Shown here piece after piece: positions 37,628-45,691 of a stretch of 64,000 bases of DNA. The notes under the pieces are model-generated. The model did not search any database, had not been told where the DNA came from, and worked only from the letters and a program-made list of their open reading frames with translations. Position numbers and translations under genes: made by a program. The first letter of the stretch is position 1; each line of letters begins with the position of its first letter. This stretch comes from Pseudarthrobacter siccitolerans (lineage in GTDB: Bacteria > Actinomycetota > Actinomycetes > Actinomycetales > Micrococcaceae), in assembly GCF_030823375.1 (NCBI RefSeq), contig NZ_JAUSXB010000001.1, positions 2,108,001-2,172,000 on the forward strand. Direction: 5' to 3'.

Positions 37628-39546
37628 GACGAACCAGCCGGCGCCAGACTCCCATCTCTGCGGCAGGCACTCCTATTCCCGTCATGCAGGCCCACATGAT
37701 CCTGCGTACCTTCGGACCGTTCCTGCGCCCGCAATGGCCCGGCTGCCTGCTGGCCGCGCTGCTCGCGGTCGCCGGGACGGGCATCGCGCTGCTCAAGCCA
37801 TGGCCGCTGAAGTATCTCTTCGACGAAGTGCTGTTGCCCACCGGGAACCCCACCAGCCAGGACATCCAGTACATCCTGGTCCTGGTCGTCGCGGCGCTGG
37901 CCGGCATCGCCGTCCTGGACTCCTTGGTCGGCGCAGCCCGAAGCTATATCCTCACCGTGGTCGGCGAACGCGTCTCGGCATCAATCCGTACCAAGCTCTA
38001 CGATCACCTGCAGCGGCTGCCCCTTGCGTATCACGAAGGGACACCAACAGGTGAACTGACCACCCGCCTGACTGGAGACGTCGACAAGGTGCGGGCACTG
38101 CTTACCGTGACGCTCGTTGACGCCTCAACGCACGTGCTCACACTGGCCGGCATGGCCGGGGTGCTGCTGGTCATGGACTGGCAACTGAGCCTGGCGCTGC
38201 TGTTGGTGCTGCCACTGTTGCTCCTCACGGTGTCCAGCTTTCGAGCCCGCATCCGCACAGTGGAGGAAAACGCGCGCGACAGCGAGGGCGACCTGGCAGC
38301 GGTAGCGCAGGAGTCACTGGTAGCGATCAAGCTGGTCAAGGCCGCAGGACGGGAAGATGACGAGTCCAAGCGCTTCCGTCGCCACTCCGATGCCGCAGTC
38401 ACTGCTGTGCTGCGCTCGGCGCGGACAAGCGCCGCATTTGGCGCCGCCGTGGACGCTGTGGTGGCTGTAGCCACCACAGGTCTGATCTGGCTTGGAGCCC
38501 AGCGTGTGCTCAAAGGCGCGCTGACACCAGGAGACCTGGTCATCTTCACCTCCTACCTGCGTGACTTCTTCGGCCCAACACGCGCCCTGTCCAAGCTGCC
38601 CGCCCAGCTGGCCCGAGCCGGCGTGCGCGCGGCCCGCATCGCCGACACCCTCCGGCGCAGCCCTGACATCCAGGACAAACCCGGTGCCCTTCCCGCCGGC
38701 CCACCCCGGAAGCAGCTGAGCCTGCACGGGGTCGGATTTTCCTACACCCACGACCGCCCCGTCCTGCGGGATGTGGACCTGACGGTCCCAGTGGGCAGCA
38801 CCCTGGCAGTTGTCGGACCCACCGGGGCCGGGAAGTCCACAATCGCTGCCCTTATGTGCCGGCTGCAGGACCCCACCAGCGGCCGGGTCCTCCTGGACGG
38901 GACGGACCTGCGTGACCTGACTGGCGCCAGCCTGCACACCCAAGTGGGGCTGGTTACCCAGGACGCCGTGCTGTTCCGGGCATCCGTACGGGAGAACATT
39001 GCGTACGGCCGGCCCGATGCCTCGCTGGAAGAGGTCCAGGACGCAGCCCGCGCGGCCCAGGCCCACAACTTCGTGCAGGCGCTGCCCCGCGGCTACGACA
39101 CCGTGCTGGCTGAGCGCGGGGCAACGCTGTCCGGAGGCCAGAAACAGCGGTTGGCACTGGCGCGCGGATTGCTGCAGGGCTGCCCGGTCCTCGTGCTCGA
39201 CGAACCGACGACGGGTCTGGATGCCCAATCCGAGCACGCGCTGCTGGAGGCCCTCCTGCGCGTGGCATCCGGGCGGACCACAGTGATCATCACGCATCGC
39301 ATGGCCGCGGCCATGGCAGCAGACGAGATCGTCGTCCTTGATGCGGGCCGGGTAGTGGAACGCGGTACCCACCACAGGCTCATCGCCCGCGGCGGCCTGT
39401 ATGCCGAGATGTGCCGTCTGCAGGGCATCACCGGCTTACGCCCCGCATGGAACGGCACCAGCCACGGCAATGGGCGCCACCCCTCACCACAGTCCGAAGT
39501 CGAAGCTGACCAGCCCACTACCTACCTGAGAGGAAGCCGACCATGA
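37624..39546 (+). CDS. ABC exporter (homodimeric type) of the glucan operon
   Basis: 640-aa type I exporter: six membrane helices (about 30-320), Walker A GPTGAGKST, signature LSGGQKQRLA, Walker B VLVLDEPTTGLD with catalytic Glu, H-loop ITHRM. All ATPase residues are canonical, so a homodimer is expected. The last 60 residues are a hydrophilic tail. It starts at GTG 37624 after GGGAGG, overlapping the kinase stop, and its own stop overlaps the 44-codon ORF. Cargo is unknown; a glycan, glycolipid or the product of the neighbouring kinases is possible. Confidence 0.92.
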   Translation: MRRTSRRQTPISAAGTPIPVMQAHMILRTFGPFLRPQWPGCLLAALLAVAGTGIALLKPWPLKYLFDEVLLPTGNPTSQDIQYILVLVVAALAGIAVLDSLVGAARSYILTVVGERVSASIRTKLYDHLQRLPLAYHEGTPTGELTTRLTGDVDKVRALLTVTLVDASTHVLTLAGMAGVLLVMDWQLSLALLLVLPLLLLTVSSFRARIRTVEENARDSEGDLAAVAQESLVAIKLVKAAGREDDESKRFRRHSDAAVTAVLRSARTSAAFGAAVDAVVAVATTGLIWLGAQRVLKGALTPGDLVIFTSYLRDFFGPTRALSKLPAQLARAGVRAARIADTLRRSPDIQDKPGALPAGPPRKQLSLHGVGFSYTHDRPVLRDVDLTVPVGSTLAVVGPTGAGKSTIAALMCRLQDPTSGRVLLDGTDLRDLTGASLHTQVGLVTQDAVLFRASVRENIAYGRPDASLEEVQDAARAAQAHNFVQALPRGYDTVLAERGATLSGGQKQRLALARGLLQGCPVLVLDEPTTGLDAQSEHALLEALLRVASGRTTVIITHRMAAAMAADEIVVLDAGRVVERGTHHRLIARGGLYAEMCRLQGITGLRPAWNGTSHGNGRHPSPQSEVEADQPTTYLRGSRP

Positions 39547-39677
39547 CCGGGCACAGCACCCAGCCGGACCCCACCAACTTGATAGCTGGCGTCACCGGTA
39601 GCAGGACGCATGTACCGTCCGGCGCACGAGTTCACTGGATTACCCATAACCCCTTCCGAGTACAGGAGGACGCATGA
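39543..39677 (+). CDS. 44-aa small protein coupled on both sides in the operon
   Basis: ATG 39543 overlaps the ABC stop by 4 bases (ATGA) and its TGA at 39675-39677 overlaps the ATG of the next kinase gene by 4 bases (ATGA). An AGAGGAAG site precedes the start. The product begins MTGHSTQPDPTNLIAGVTG and ends NPFRVQEDA; it is hydrophilic with no membrane segment. No family is recognised. The ORF may be a functional small protein or a coupling device that carries ribosomes across the gap to the next gene. Confidence 0.6.
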   Translation: MTGHSTQPDPTNLIAGVTGSRTHVPSGARVHWITHNPFRVQEDA

Positions 39678-40705
39678 ACCGCACCCAAATCCCGTCCCAA
39701 CACCGCGATATCAAGGAGCAGCAGGTCAATCGTGCCGAACGGGTCTGTGCACCGGAGTTCCTCAACCGCTATGTCCGCCCACACTTGATTCCGGCTGTTC
39801 CGGGCGCCTCGGACGGAGGCACGTGGACAACAAAGGTGATTCAGCTGGACGGATCGGGGGCCGCCACTGTAGAGATCAATCTCGACGACGGCCCCCCTGT
39901 TTTCGCCAAGCTGTTCCCCTTCGAGGATGGCCCTGCCGTGCACGCAAAATTGCAGGCCATGCGCAACGCCGGGCTGGGGGCCGGCTCCCCGTTCCAGGCT
40001 GTCGAGCCGTTGGCGTGGTGCGGGGACGAAAAGGTCCTGCTGTGCCGGGGAGCCCCGGGCAAAGCACTGTCGGAAGTGCTCGACGACGGCGCTGAACTCA
40101 CCGAGGGCTGCGCCCGCGCGGGATCATGGCTGGCCCACCTGCATAAGGTGGATCTCCGGGTCGGGGCCCCACACTCCCTACTCGTGACAGGGGAACTGAC
40201 GAGCCTGGCCAAACGCCTTGTCAGAGTGGCGACTGACCGTCCTGGCTACGCTGAGGTGGCATTGGGCATGCTCGAACGGTTGGACGACCTCACCCATGAC
40301 ACCGTGGACAGCGTCCATGCCCAAAGCCACGGGCAGTACCGGCCGATCCACGTCTTTCTGACCGAGGAAACCGTTACGGTGATTGACCTCGACCGCAGCG
40401 CCCCGGCGGACCCCGCCCGCGATGTGGCCGAGTTCCTCCACCGGCTCCGCCAAGGCGTTCACTCAGCCACCGGCGACATTTCCCGCGCCGACCAGCCGTG
40501 CGACGCTTTCCTCGGCGCGTATCGGGAGGCAGCCGGCGTCGAACGGCTGCGAAACCTGCGGTTCCACTGGTGCCGGTATATATTCCACAGCCTCAACCGC
40601 GACGTGAAAAACGGGGCCGCCGACTGGCACAACGGTGCAAACGATGTCTTCCGACGTTACCGGGAGGAGTTCTACAGGGTGGCAGAAGGGCGGGCAGGCG
40701 CATGA
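39674..40705 (+). CDS. APH-fold protein with altered catalytic loop (probable pseudokinase)
   Basis: 343 aa of APH fold. The loop corresponding to HGDxxxxN reads HGQYRPIHV (His219, Gln221), so the catalytic Asp is Gln and the metal-binding Asn is lost; the DLD metal motif (Asp238, Asp240) is kept. Activity as a kinase is doubtful; a binding or regulatory role toward the intact kinase or the glucan is possible. A strong AGGAGG at 39664-39669 precedes the ATG. It overlaps the next gene by ATGA. Confidence 0.8.
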   Translation: MNRTQIPSQHRDIKEQQVNRAERVCAPEFLNRYVRPHLIPAVPGASDGGTWTTKVIQLDGSGAATVEINLDDGPPVFAKLFPFEDGPAVHAKLQAMRNAGLGAGSPFQAVEPLAWCGDEKVLLCRGAPGKALSEVLDDGAELTEGCARAGSWLAHLHKVDLRVGAPHSLLVTGELTSLAKRLVRVATDRPGYAEVALGMLERLDDLTHDTVDSVHAQSHGQYRPIHVFLTEETVTVIDLDRSAPADPARDVAEFLHRLRQGVHSATGDISRADQPCDAFLGAYREAAGVERLRNLRFHWCRYIFHSLNRDVKNGAADWHNGANDVFRRYREEFYRVAEGRAGA

Positions 40706-41697
40706 CGTCGACCATGGGCGTCCTGCTGGACCGTGCCGGGGCGGAGCTCCCGCTGTCCGAGCTCGCGAGTCTGTGGCCACTGGGTGGTTGGAACTCAGTT
40801 GCCCCGGTGGCAGGCGGCAAAAACGAGCACCTGCGCGTTGAAGCCACGGATGGTGTCCACTACCTGCGCCGCTCGTACCGGTCCAAACCGCATGAGGAAC
40901 TCGCCCGCCAACTCCGCCTCATGCGGCTGCTCCGGGAGCGGGGATTCCCCGCACCGGAGGTGGCCCCGGCCACCTCCGGCAAGGACCATGCCGAGCTGGA
41001 CGGCCGGTTATGGATCGCAACGCGGGGAGTCGAAGGGACACCGTTCATCGATGCATCGCCGGCGCATGTGCAGGCTATGGGACGAACACTTGCCCGGTAC
41101 CACCAGACCGTGGCCGACCTTCCAGCGGCAGTGGCCGAACCCGCCGTGCTGCTTGAGTTGCGCACGCGGGCAAATGACGAAGGGGTAGAGCCGGCCCTGA
41201 GAAACCGGACCGCGCACCTGGTCGCACAATTAACCGCAGTCCTGCCGCACCTGCCCCGGATGGTGGTGCACGGCGGCGCCCGACGAGGCAGCCTGGTATT
41301 CAACGGCAGCGAGGTAGCGGGCGTCCTGGACTTCGACAGTGCCCACGCGGACGTGCGGGTCCTGGACCTCGCCGTCGCCGTGCACGACGTCGGCAAGGTC
41401 TACACCCGACCAGGCGAAGCCGACAATAAGGTCGCCCTCGACCTCGGCCGGGTCACTGACCTGCTGGCCGCATACAGCCGGGACTTGCGGCCCACCGAGG
41501 CAGAGATCGAGGCGCTGCCGCTGCTGCTGGAGGCCAAACGGTTGAAGCGCGGCCTGGGACGGCTCAGCCGGTCACGGCACGGCGAGAGGCTCTCCGACAA
41601 TGACTACACGAAGATCCGGTTGGAAGACCAGCGGATCGCTTGGCTGGAGGAGCACCGCAGCGCATTGGCGGCCGCTTTCCGGAAAGCCCTGGCGTAG
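40702..41697 (+). CDS. Second APH-fold protein lacking the catalytic Asp
   Basis: 331 aa. The catalytic loop is VHGGARRGSLVF (His190, Gly192): Gly replaces the catalytic Asp, whereas VLDFDSAHAD retains the metal-binding Asp pair. The C-terminal 80 residues are helical and basic. It is the last ORF of the operon, starting at ATG 40702 in an ATGA overlap; a longer frame to 40498 is a shadow. The gene is followed by a katG-like tail and terminator. Confidence 0.8.
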   Translation: MTSTMGVLLDRAGAELPLSELASLWPLGGWNSVAPVAGGKNEHLRVEATDGVHYLRRSYRSKPHEELARQLRLMRLLRERGFPAPEVAPATSGKDHAELDGRLWIATRGVEGTPFIDASPAHVQAMGRTLARYHQTVADLPAAVAEPAVLLELRTRANDEGVEPALRNRTAHLVAQLTAVLPHLPRMVVHGGARRGSLVFNGSEVAGVLDFDSAHADVRVLDLAVAVHDVGKVYTRPGEADNKVALDLGRVTDLLAAYSRDLRPTEAEIEALPLLLEAKRLKRGLGRLSRSRHGERLSDNDYTKIRLEDQRIAWLEEHRSALAAAFRKALA

Positions 41698-41709
41698 CTG
41701 TGAACCCTG

Positions 41710-41796
41710 AAGGTTGGAGCCGGACCGCTTCGACCTGAGCTAAGTTCATCTGATGCAGACGCGTCCGGGCCGGCTGCGGTTTGCGGCCGGCCCGGA
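41710..41796 (+). pseudogene. Degenerate copy of the katG 3' end
   Basis: Matches katG 32541-32631: the last codons DRFDL(G/S) and TAA, the AGTTC that follows, and the terminator stem. There are about a dozen substitutions and small indels. In the copy the final sense codons read GACCGCTTCGACCTGAGC then TAA. With katG itself it forms a direct repeat flanking the 9.1-kb glucan operon. Confidence 0.8.
41764..41796. terminator. Terminator between the glucan operon and the SnoaL-like gene
   Basis: TCCGGGCCGGCTGC (41764-41777) with GCGGCCGGCCCGGA (41783-41796), the same stem as the katG terminator but with a different loop. It lies between convergent genes. Confidence 0.85.
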
Positions 41797-41808
41797 GCGC
41801 TGCTCGTG

Positions 41809-42201
41809 TCAGGCCCAGAAGTCGGCGGCCACGGCGGTGTCCTCCTGGAACTCGCTGACTTCCGTGACTTTCCCGTCTCTCAGCGTGAACACGAGGACGC
41901 CGTTCTGTTTCATCGACTTCCCGTTCCGCTCTGCTTGAGCGGTTTGCAGGGCCACCGTGTGACGCTCCCCGGGGATAACGTCCTGCAGGTCAACTTTGAC
42001 CGTGCCGTCTGACCGGGAAAACAATTCACCGAAATAGCCCATGATGGCCTGTTGGCCCTGTTTATCGCCGGAGAGGCCGCTGGTGCCGCCCACACGGTAG
42101 ACCGCATCGTCGGCGAAGAGGCCCAGAAGGCCCTCCACATCGCCGGCGTTGAAGGCCTCATAACCGCGCCGCACCACTGCGGCGTCTTCCTGAATTCCCA
42201 T
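41809..42201 (-). CDS. SnoaL-like / NTF2-fold protein
   Basis: 130 aa, one NTF2-like domain of the SnoaL or limonene-epoxide-hydrolase type (VVRRGYEAFNAGDVEGLLGLFADDAVYRVGG near the N-terminus, then a curved sheet). Such proteins bind small hydrophobic ligands, and some are enzymes; no active-site set identifies a reaction. The ATG at 42201 has GGAAAGGG upstream; a longer frame to 42249 is unlikely. Confidence 0.82.
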   Translation of the reverse strand: MGIQEDAAVVRRGYEAFNAGDVEGLLGLFADDAVYRVGGTSGLSGDKQGQQAIMGYFGELFSRSDGTVKVDLQDVIPGERHTVALQTAQAERNGKSMKQNGVLVFTLRDGKVTEVSEFQEDTAVAADFWA

Positions 42202-42362
42202 CTCGAACCCTTTCCGTCGTTGTCGTCCGGGTCCCAGCGCAGTCAGCATAGGCCTGCCCGCTGCGGTTGTCCACGGGTGCGAGTAAGCCTCGAATTACCC
42301 CGCCGGTGGCAAGGTTTTGGGGTCTTAGGGAGGCAGCTGGATCGGCGCCTTTGTGCAGTTGA

Positions 42363-42818
42363 TTACTCGGCGATGTCCTCCGCCCACAGTTCAGGGTGTT
42401 CATTCTGGAACGTGCGCATCATGTCAACGCACCGGTCATCGTTCAAGACCACTACTTCGACCCCACGTGATCGCAGAAGGTCGAATTCGCCGGGGAACGT
42501 CTCTGCCTCGCCCACCACCACGCGCGGAATCTTGAACTGGATGATGGTCCCGGTACACATCGCACAAGGTGCCAGGGTGGTGTAAAGGGTCATGTCCCGG
42601 TAGCTCTTCTGGCGGCCGGCAACGCGCAGTGCAGACATCTCGCCGTGGGCGATCGGGTCACCATTCTGGACACGCTCGTTGTGCCCGCTGGCTATCACTT
42701 CTCCGCCGCGGGCCAAGGCAGCGCCGATCGGGATGCCGCCCTCCCGGAGGCTCTTTTGCGCGGCTTCGTAGGCAGCTTCGAAAACCGGATCTACGGTGAC
42801 TCGTTCAGTTTCAGTCAT
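42363..42818 (-). CDS. Cytosine deaminase-like nucleoside deaminase (yeast FCY1 type)
   Basis: 151-aa zinc deaminase. Zinc ligands and proton shuttle are in AHGEMSAL (His, Glu) and APCAMCTG (two Cys). The C-terminal half (IPRVVVGE, RSRGVEVVVLNDDRC, WAEDIAE) closely follows yeast cytosine deaminase, unlike tRNA-adenosine deaminases, so free cytosine or a related pyrimidine is a reasonable substrate. No transporter is adjacent. Length fits the single-domain family. Confidence 0.88.
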   Translation of the reverse strand: MTETERVTVDPVFEAAYEAAQKSLREGGIPIGAALARGGEVIASGHNERVQNGDPIAHGEMSALRVAGRQKSYRDMTLYTTLAPCAMCTGTIIQFKIPRVVVGEAETFPGEFDLLRSRGVEVVVLNDDRCVDMMRTFQNEHPELWAEDIAE

Positions 42819-42980
42819 GGGTGCAGTCTAAGTGGCCGAGTTTAGTTGTGTTGATGGCTGGGAGGACAAGCGCTGAGCCCTCGCAAGCATCCCGTTAAAG
42901 CCTGCGGAACCGGGCCGTTGACCACATGCAACGGCGTGAGTACTGTGGGTCAACTATCGAACCTTGCCCTGGAGGCAACA

Positions 42981-43553
42981 ATGGCCGGCAAGTCGAAAAG
43001 CAGCAACGACTACGAATTCCTGACCGTCTGGCGCGTGGCCGGTACCCCGCACGAGGTGGTGGACATTCTTGGTGATGCCGGAACCTTGGCCCGTTGGTGG
43101 CCCTCCGTGTATTTGGACGTTGTGCCGCTGGATCCCGGCAACCCGGATGGGACTGGCAAGGCGTTCTCCCTGCGCACCAAGGGCTGGCTGCCCTACACCC
43201 TCAAATGGCAGCTCACTGTCACCGAGCCCGTCACGGAACAAGCGCTCGCCCTCTCGGCCCACGGTGACCTCAACGGCACCGGACGCTGGACGTTCGAACA
43301 GGACGGGCCGGAAACGGTGGTCACCTACGACTGGCGGGTCAGTACGTCGAAACCGCTGCTGCGCCGGCTGAGCTGGCTGCTCAAGCCCGCTTTCTCCGCG
43401 AACCACCGTTGGGCCATGGCCCGCGGGCAGGAAGCACTCGCCCTGGAACTACGACGACGACGTCCCGGCGCGGATCCCGCCAAAATCCCCCAGCCTGCGC
43501 CTCCCACGTTTGCAGGCCGGCACCGCCGGCCCACGAGTACAACGCACGCCTGA
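42981..43553 (+). CDS. SRPBCC-family protein
   Basis: 190 aa. Residues about 10-150 form a START/Bet v 1-like fold (VWRVAGTPHEVVDILGDAGTLARWWPSVYLDV, then GDLNGTGRWTFEQDG). A basic Arg-rich tail of about 30 residues follows. These proteins bind lipophilic ligands; no reaction can be assigned. The ATG at 42981 has GGAGG 7 bases upstream, better than the in-frame ATG at 42918. Confidence 0.82.
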   Translation: MAGKSKSSNDYEFLTVWRVAGTPHEVVDILGDAGTLARWWPSVYLDVVPLDPGNPDGTGKAFSLRTKGWLPYTLKWQLTVTEPVTEQALALSAHGDLNGTGRWTFEQDGPETVVTYDWRVSTSKPLLRRLSWLLKPAFSANHRWAMARGQEALALELRRRRPGADPAKIPQPAPPTFAGRHRRPTSTTHA

Positions 43554-43634
43554 CAAGAACTGCGGGGAACTCTGCGGGTTGCCCAACCCGGGCTGACTGC
43601 CCCAAAGGGAGCAGCTTGGGCTAGCCTGACGTTC

Positions 43635-43712
43635 ATGGCCCGGTCAGGCTCTCCCGCACGCGCATGGATCGGAACGATCGTGTTCCTGTTCCTCGCGCCG
43701 GCGGCTTACTGA
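43635..43712 (+). pseudogene. Truncated N-terminus of a membrane methyltransferase-like gene
   Basis: 25 codons from ATG 43635 to TGA 43710, reading MARSGSPARAWIGTIVF then LFLAPAAY. The pattern resembles the first helix of isoprenylcysteine carboxyl-methyltransferase-like proteins. It stops as it runs into the end of the convergent TetR gene, with which it overlaps by 7 bases. Probably a remnant left by a deletion. Confidence 0.4.
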
Positions 43713-44281
43713 GACGCTTTTGGTGAAGCGCTCAGGACCATCGAAGCGAGTTCCTTGGCCAGTCGGACCGCGTCCGTATGCGCATCAAGCTGTGAGTTGG
43801 CCACCGCTCCGTCGTAGAGGAGCTCCAGGCGGGCGGCTACGCCAGCGGGATCATCGAACCCCGCTTCCTGGCACAGCGCCAGGATCATGGTGCTGAGCCA
43901 GTCGCGGAAAGTACGCAGCGCCCTGGCCTCCATGCTGTCCGGGAGTGCTTCCGCATTCGCATTCGCAAATGCGCAGCCTTTGTAGCCGGGCTCAGTGACG
44001 GCTTCCTGCAGGCTGTCAAACATGGCCAGCAGTTTCTCGACGGGGTCTTCCAGCCCTTGCTGGTACCGTGCGATTCGGTCGCGCCGGCGCTGGTCGCGGC
44101 CAGCGAGATAGGCGGCGACGAGCTCTTCCTTGCCCGAAAAGTTGTAGAAGAGCGAACCTTTGGCAACGCCCGCCTCTTCGATGACCCTGTCGATGCCGAC
44201 CGTGTGGACACCCTCGGCATAAAACAACCTGTCTGCCGCCTCAAGGAGGCGTTGACGTGCCGGGACCCGGGTGGAAGTCAT
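43706..44281 (-). CDS. TetR-family repressor of the adjacent MFS pump
   Basis: 191 aa. N-terminal HTH (about 8-55: RLLEAADRLFYAEGVHTVGIDRVIEEAGVAKGSLFYNF) and an all-helical ligand domain of the TetR_C type seen in YxaF/LmrA-like repressors. Divergent from the MFS gene, with two copies of TYAGAC-N6-GTCTAA in the 105-base gap, so autoregulation and repression of the pump are likely. Confidence 0.92.
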   Translation of the reverse strand: MTSTRVPARQRLLEAADRLFYAEGVHTVGIDRVIEEAGVAKGSLFYNFSGKEELVAAYLAGRDQRRRDRIARYQQGLEDPVEKLLAMFDSLQEAVTEPGYKGCAFANANAEALPDSMEARALRTFRDWLSTMILALCQEAGFDDPAGVAARLELLYDGAVANSQLDAHTDAVRLAKELASMVLSASPKASQ

Positions 44282-44294
44282 AACACAAAGCGTA

Positions 44295-44312
44295 TCAGAC
44301 AGACCTGTCTAA
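44295..44312. promoter_or_regulatory. TetR operator copy 1
   Basis: TCAGACAGACCTGTCTAA: 6-base arms with one mismatch and a 6-base spacer, 14 bases before the tetR start. An extra half-site CTGTCTAA lies at 44338-44345. Confidence 0.75.
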
Positions 44313-44355
44313 AAAAGCTTGACTTCATTGAACCGATCTGTCTAACTGATTTGTG

Positions 44356-44373
44356 TTAGACCGTTCTGTCTAA
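44356..44373. promoter_or_regulatory. TetR operator copy 2
   Basis: TTAGACCGTTCTGTCTAA: perfect arms TTAGAC/GTCTAA, 6-base spacer. It ends at the AAGGAG site of the MFS gene, so binding would block translation initiation region and promoter clearance. Confidence 0.8.
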
Positions 44374-44386
44374 GGAGACTTCAATC

Positions 44387-45607
44387 TTGGCCTGTGTACT
44401 CTCACCCCGCTTTTCCTTTGCCGGACTCGCCGCAGTCTTTGGGGCATTCTTTTTCGCCGCCGGGGCCCCGACGCCCCTCCTCTCGCTCCGCCAGCAGGAG
44501 TGGGGCTTCTCGGCGGGAACCCTCACCATCGCCTTCTCCGTCTACGCCTTAGGACTGCTGGCCGCGCTGTTGGTGGGCGGCTCGCTCTCTGACCACATTG
44601 GCCGCCGCCCGGTAATGCTCGCCGCCTTGTATGGCGAGCTGGGTTCCATGATTGTGTTCGTGTTTGCGCCGAGCATCACCTGGGTCATCGTCGCCCGCGC
44701 CCTCCAGGGCCTCGCCACGGGATTGGCCACCAGCGCCTTCAACGCGGCCATTGCCGAGCAGGCACCGGCCCACCTGAAGAAATTCGCCGGCGCCCTGGCA
44801 GGAGCGTCGGTGGCAGGCGGCCTCGGCATCGGTGCACTTGCGGCCGGGGCGGCAGTCCAGTTCACCCCTGACGCCAACACGCTCATTTTCGTGGTCCTCA
44901 GCGCCGTCATGGTGCTCGCCATCGCCTTTGTAAGCCTTACTTCCGAGACAGCCCCAAAGCGGCCCGGCGCGCTCCGCTCGCTCACCCCCCGCGTTGAGCT
45001 CCCTGCCCCTATCCGCGGCGAATTCCTGGCCGGTATTCCCGTACATATCGCCGGCTGGATGTTCCCAGCCCTCTTCCTTGGGCTTTCACCGGCGGTGCTC
45101 CGGCTCCACTTTGCCCTGGACGGCGGCCTCGTTGCGGGTTTCACCTCATTTCTGGGCCCTTTCGCTGCGGCCGTTTCAAGTTTCGCCTTCGCGCGGCACT
45201 CCGCACGGCGCAGCACCCTCCTGGGCGTGATCCTCATCCTCGCCGGCATAGTGATGGTCCTTCTCGGAGTCCATGAAACCTGGCTGCCCGCTGTCTGGAT
45301 CGGCGCGGTGCTCGGAGGTGTTGGCTTTGGTGGCTCATTCGGCGGGCAGCTTCGGCTGATCGCCCCGCACATCCAGCCGCACCAACGCGCCGGCCTCTTC
45401 TCAGGTATCTATGCCGCCGCGTATCTGGCGTTCAGCGTCCCCGTGATCATCGCGGGCCAACTCGTGCCCCTCCTCGGACTGGTCCCCACCCTGCAGTCCT
45501 ACGCAGGCGCCATCATCGCCTTTGCCGCTTTGGCCATCGTCATCCAGGCGGCACGGCTGCGGCAGGACATCGCGCTTAAGCCAGCAACCGCCAGTTCTGC
45601 CGCCTGA
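44387..45607 (+). CDS. MFS drug-efflux-type transporter
   Basis: 406 aa, 12 helices; motif A in GGSLSDHIGRRPVML, typical of drug:H+ antiporters or sugar efflux proteins. The TTG at 44387 is the only usable start: AAGGAG sits about 9 bases upstream and no ATG or GTG occurs before helix 3. Regulated by the divergent TetR repressor through the two operators, so it is probably induced by its own substrate. Confidence 0.88.
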   Translation: MACVLSPRFSFAGLAAVFGAFFFAAGAPTPLLSLRQQEWGFSAGTLTIAFSVYALGLLAALLVGGSLSDHIGRRPVMLAALYGELGSMIVFVFAPSITWVIVARALQGLATGLATSAFNAAIAEQAPAHLKKFAGALAGASVAGGLGIGALAAGAAVQFTPDANTLIFVVLSAVMVLAIAFVSLTSETAPKRPGALRSLTPRVELPAPIRGEFLAGIPVHIAGWMFPALFLGLSPAVLRLHFALDGGLVAGFTSFLGPFAAAVSSFAFARHSARRSTLLGVILILAGIVMVLLGVHETWLPAVWIGAVLGGVGFGGSFGGQLRLIAPHIQPHQRAGLFSGIYAAAYLAFSVPVIIAGQLVPLLGLVPTLQSYAGAIIAFAALAIVIQAARLRQDIALKPATASSAA

Positions 45608-45691
45608 CACGAAGTCCCGGCTTTCATTGACAGTCTCCTGCTCCCTCTTTAGGCTCCTGCCATCGCGGATACGGAACCGAAGGAGCAGTGC

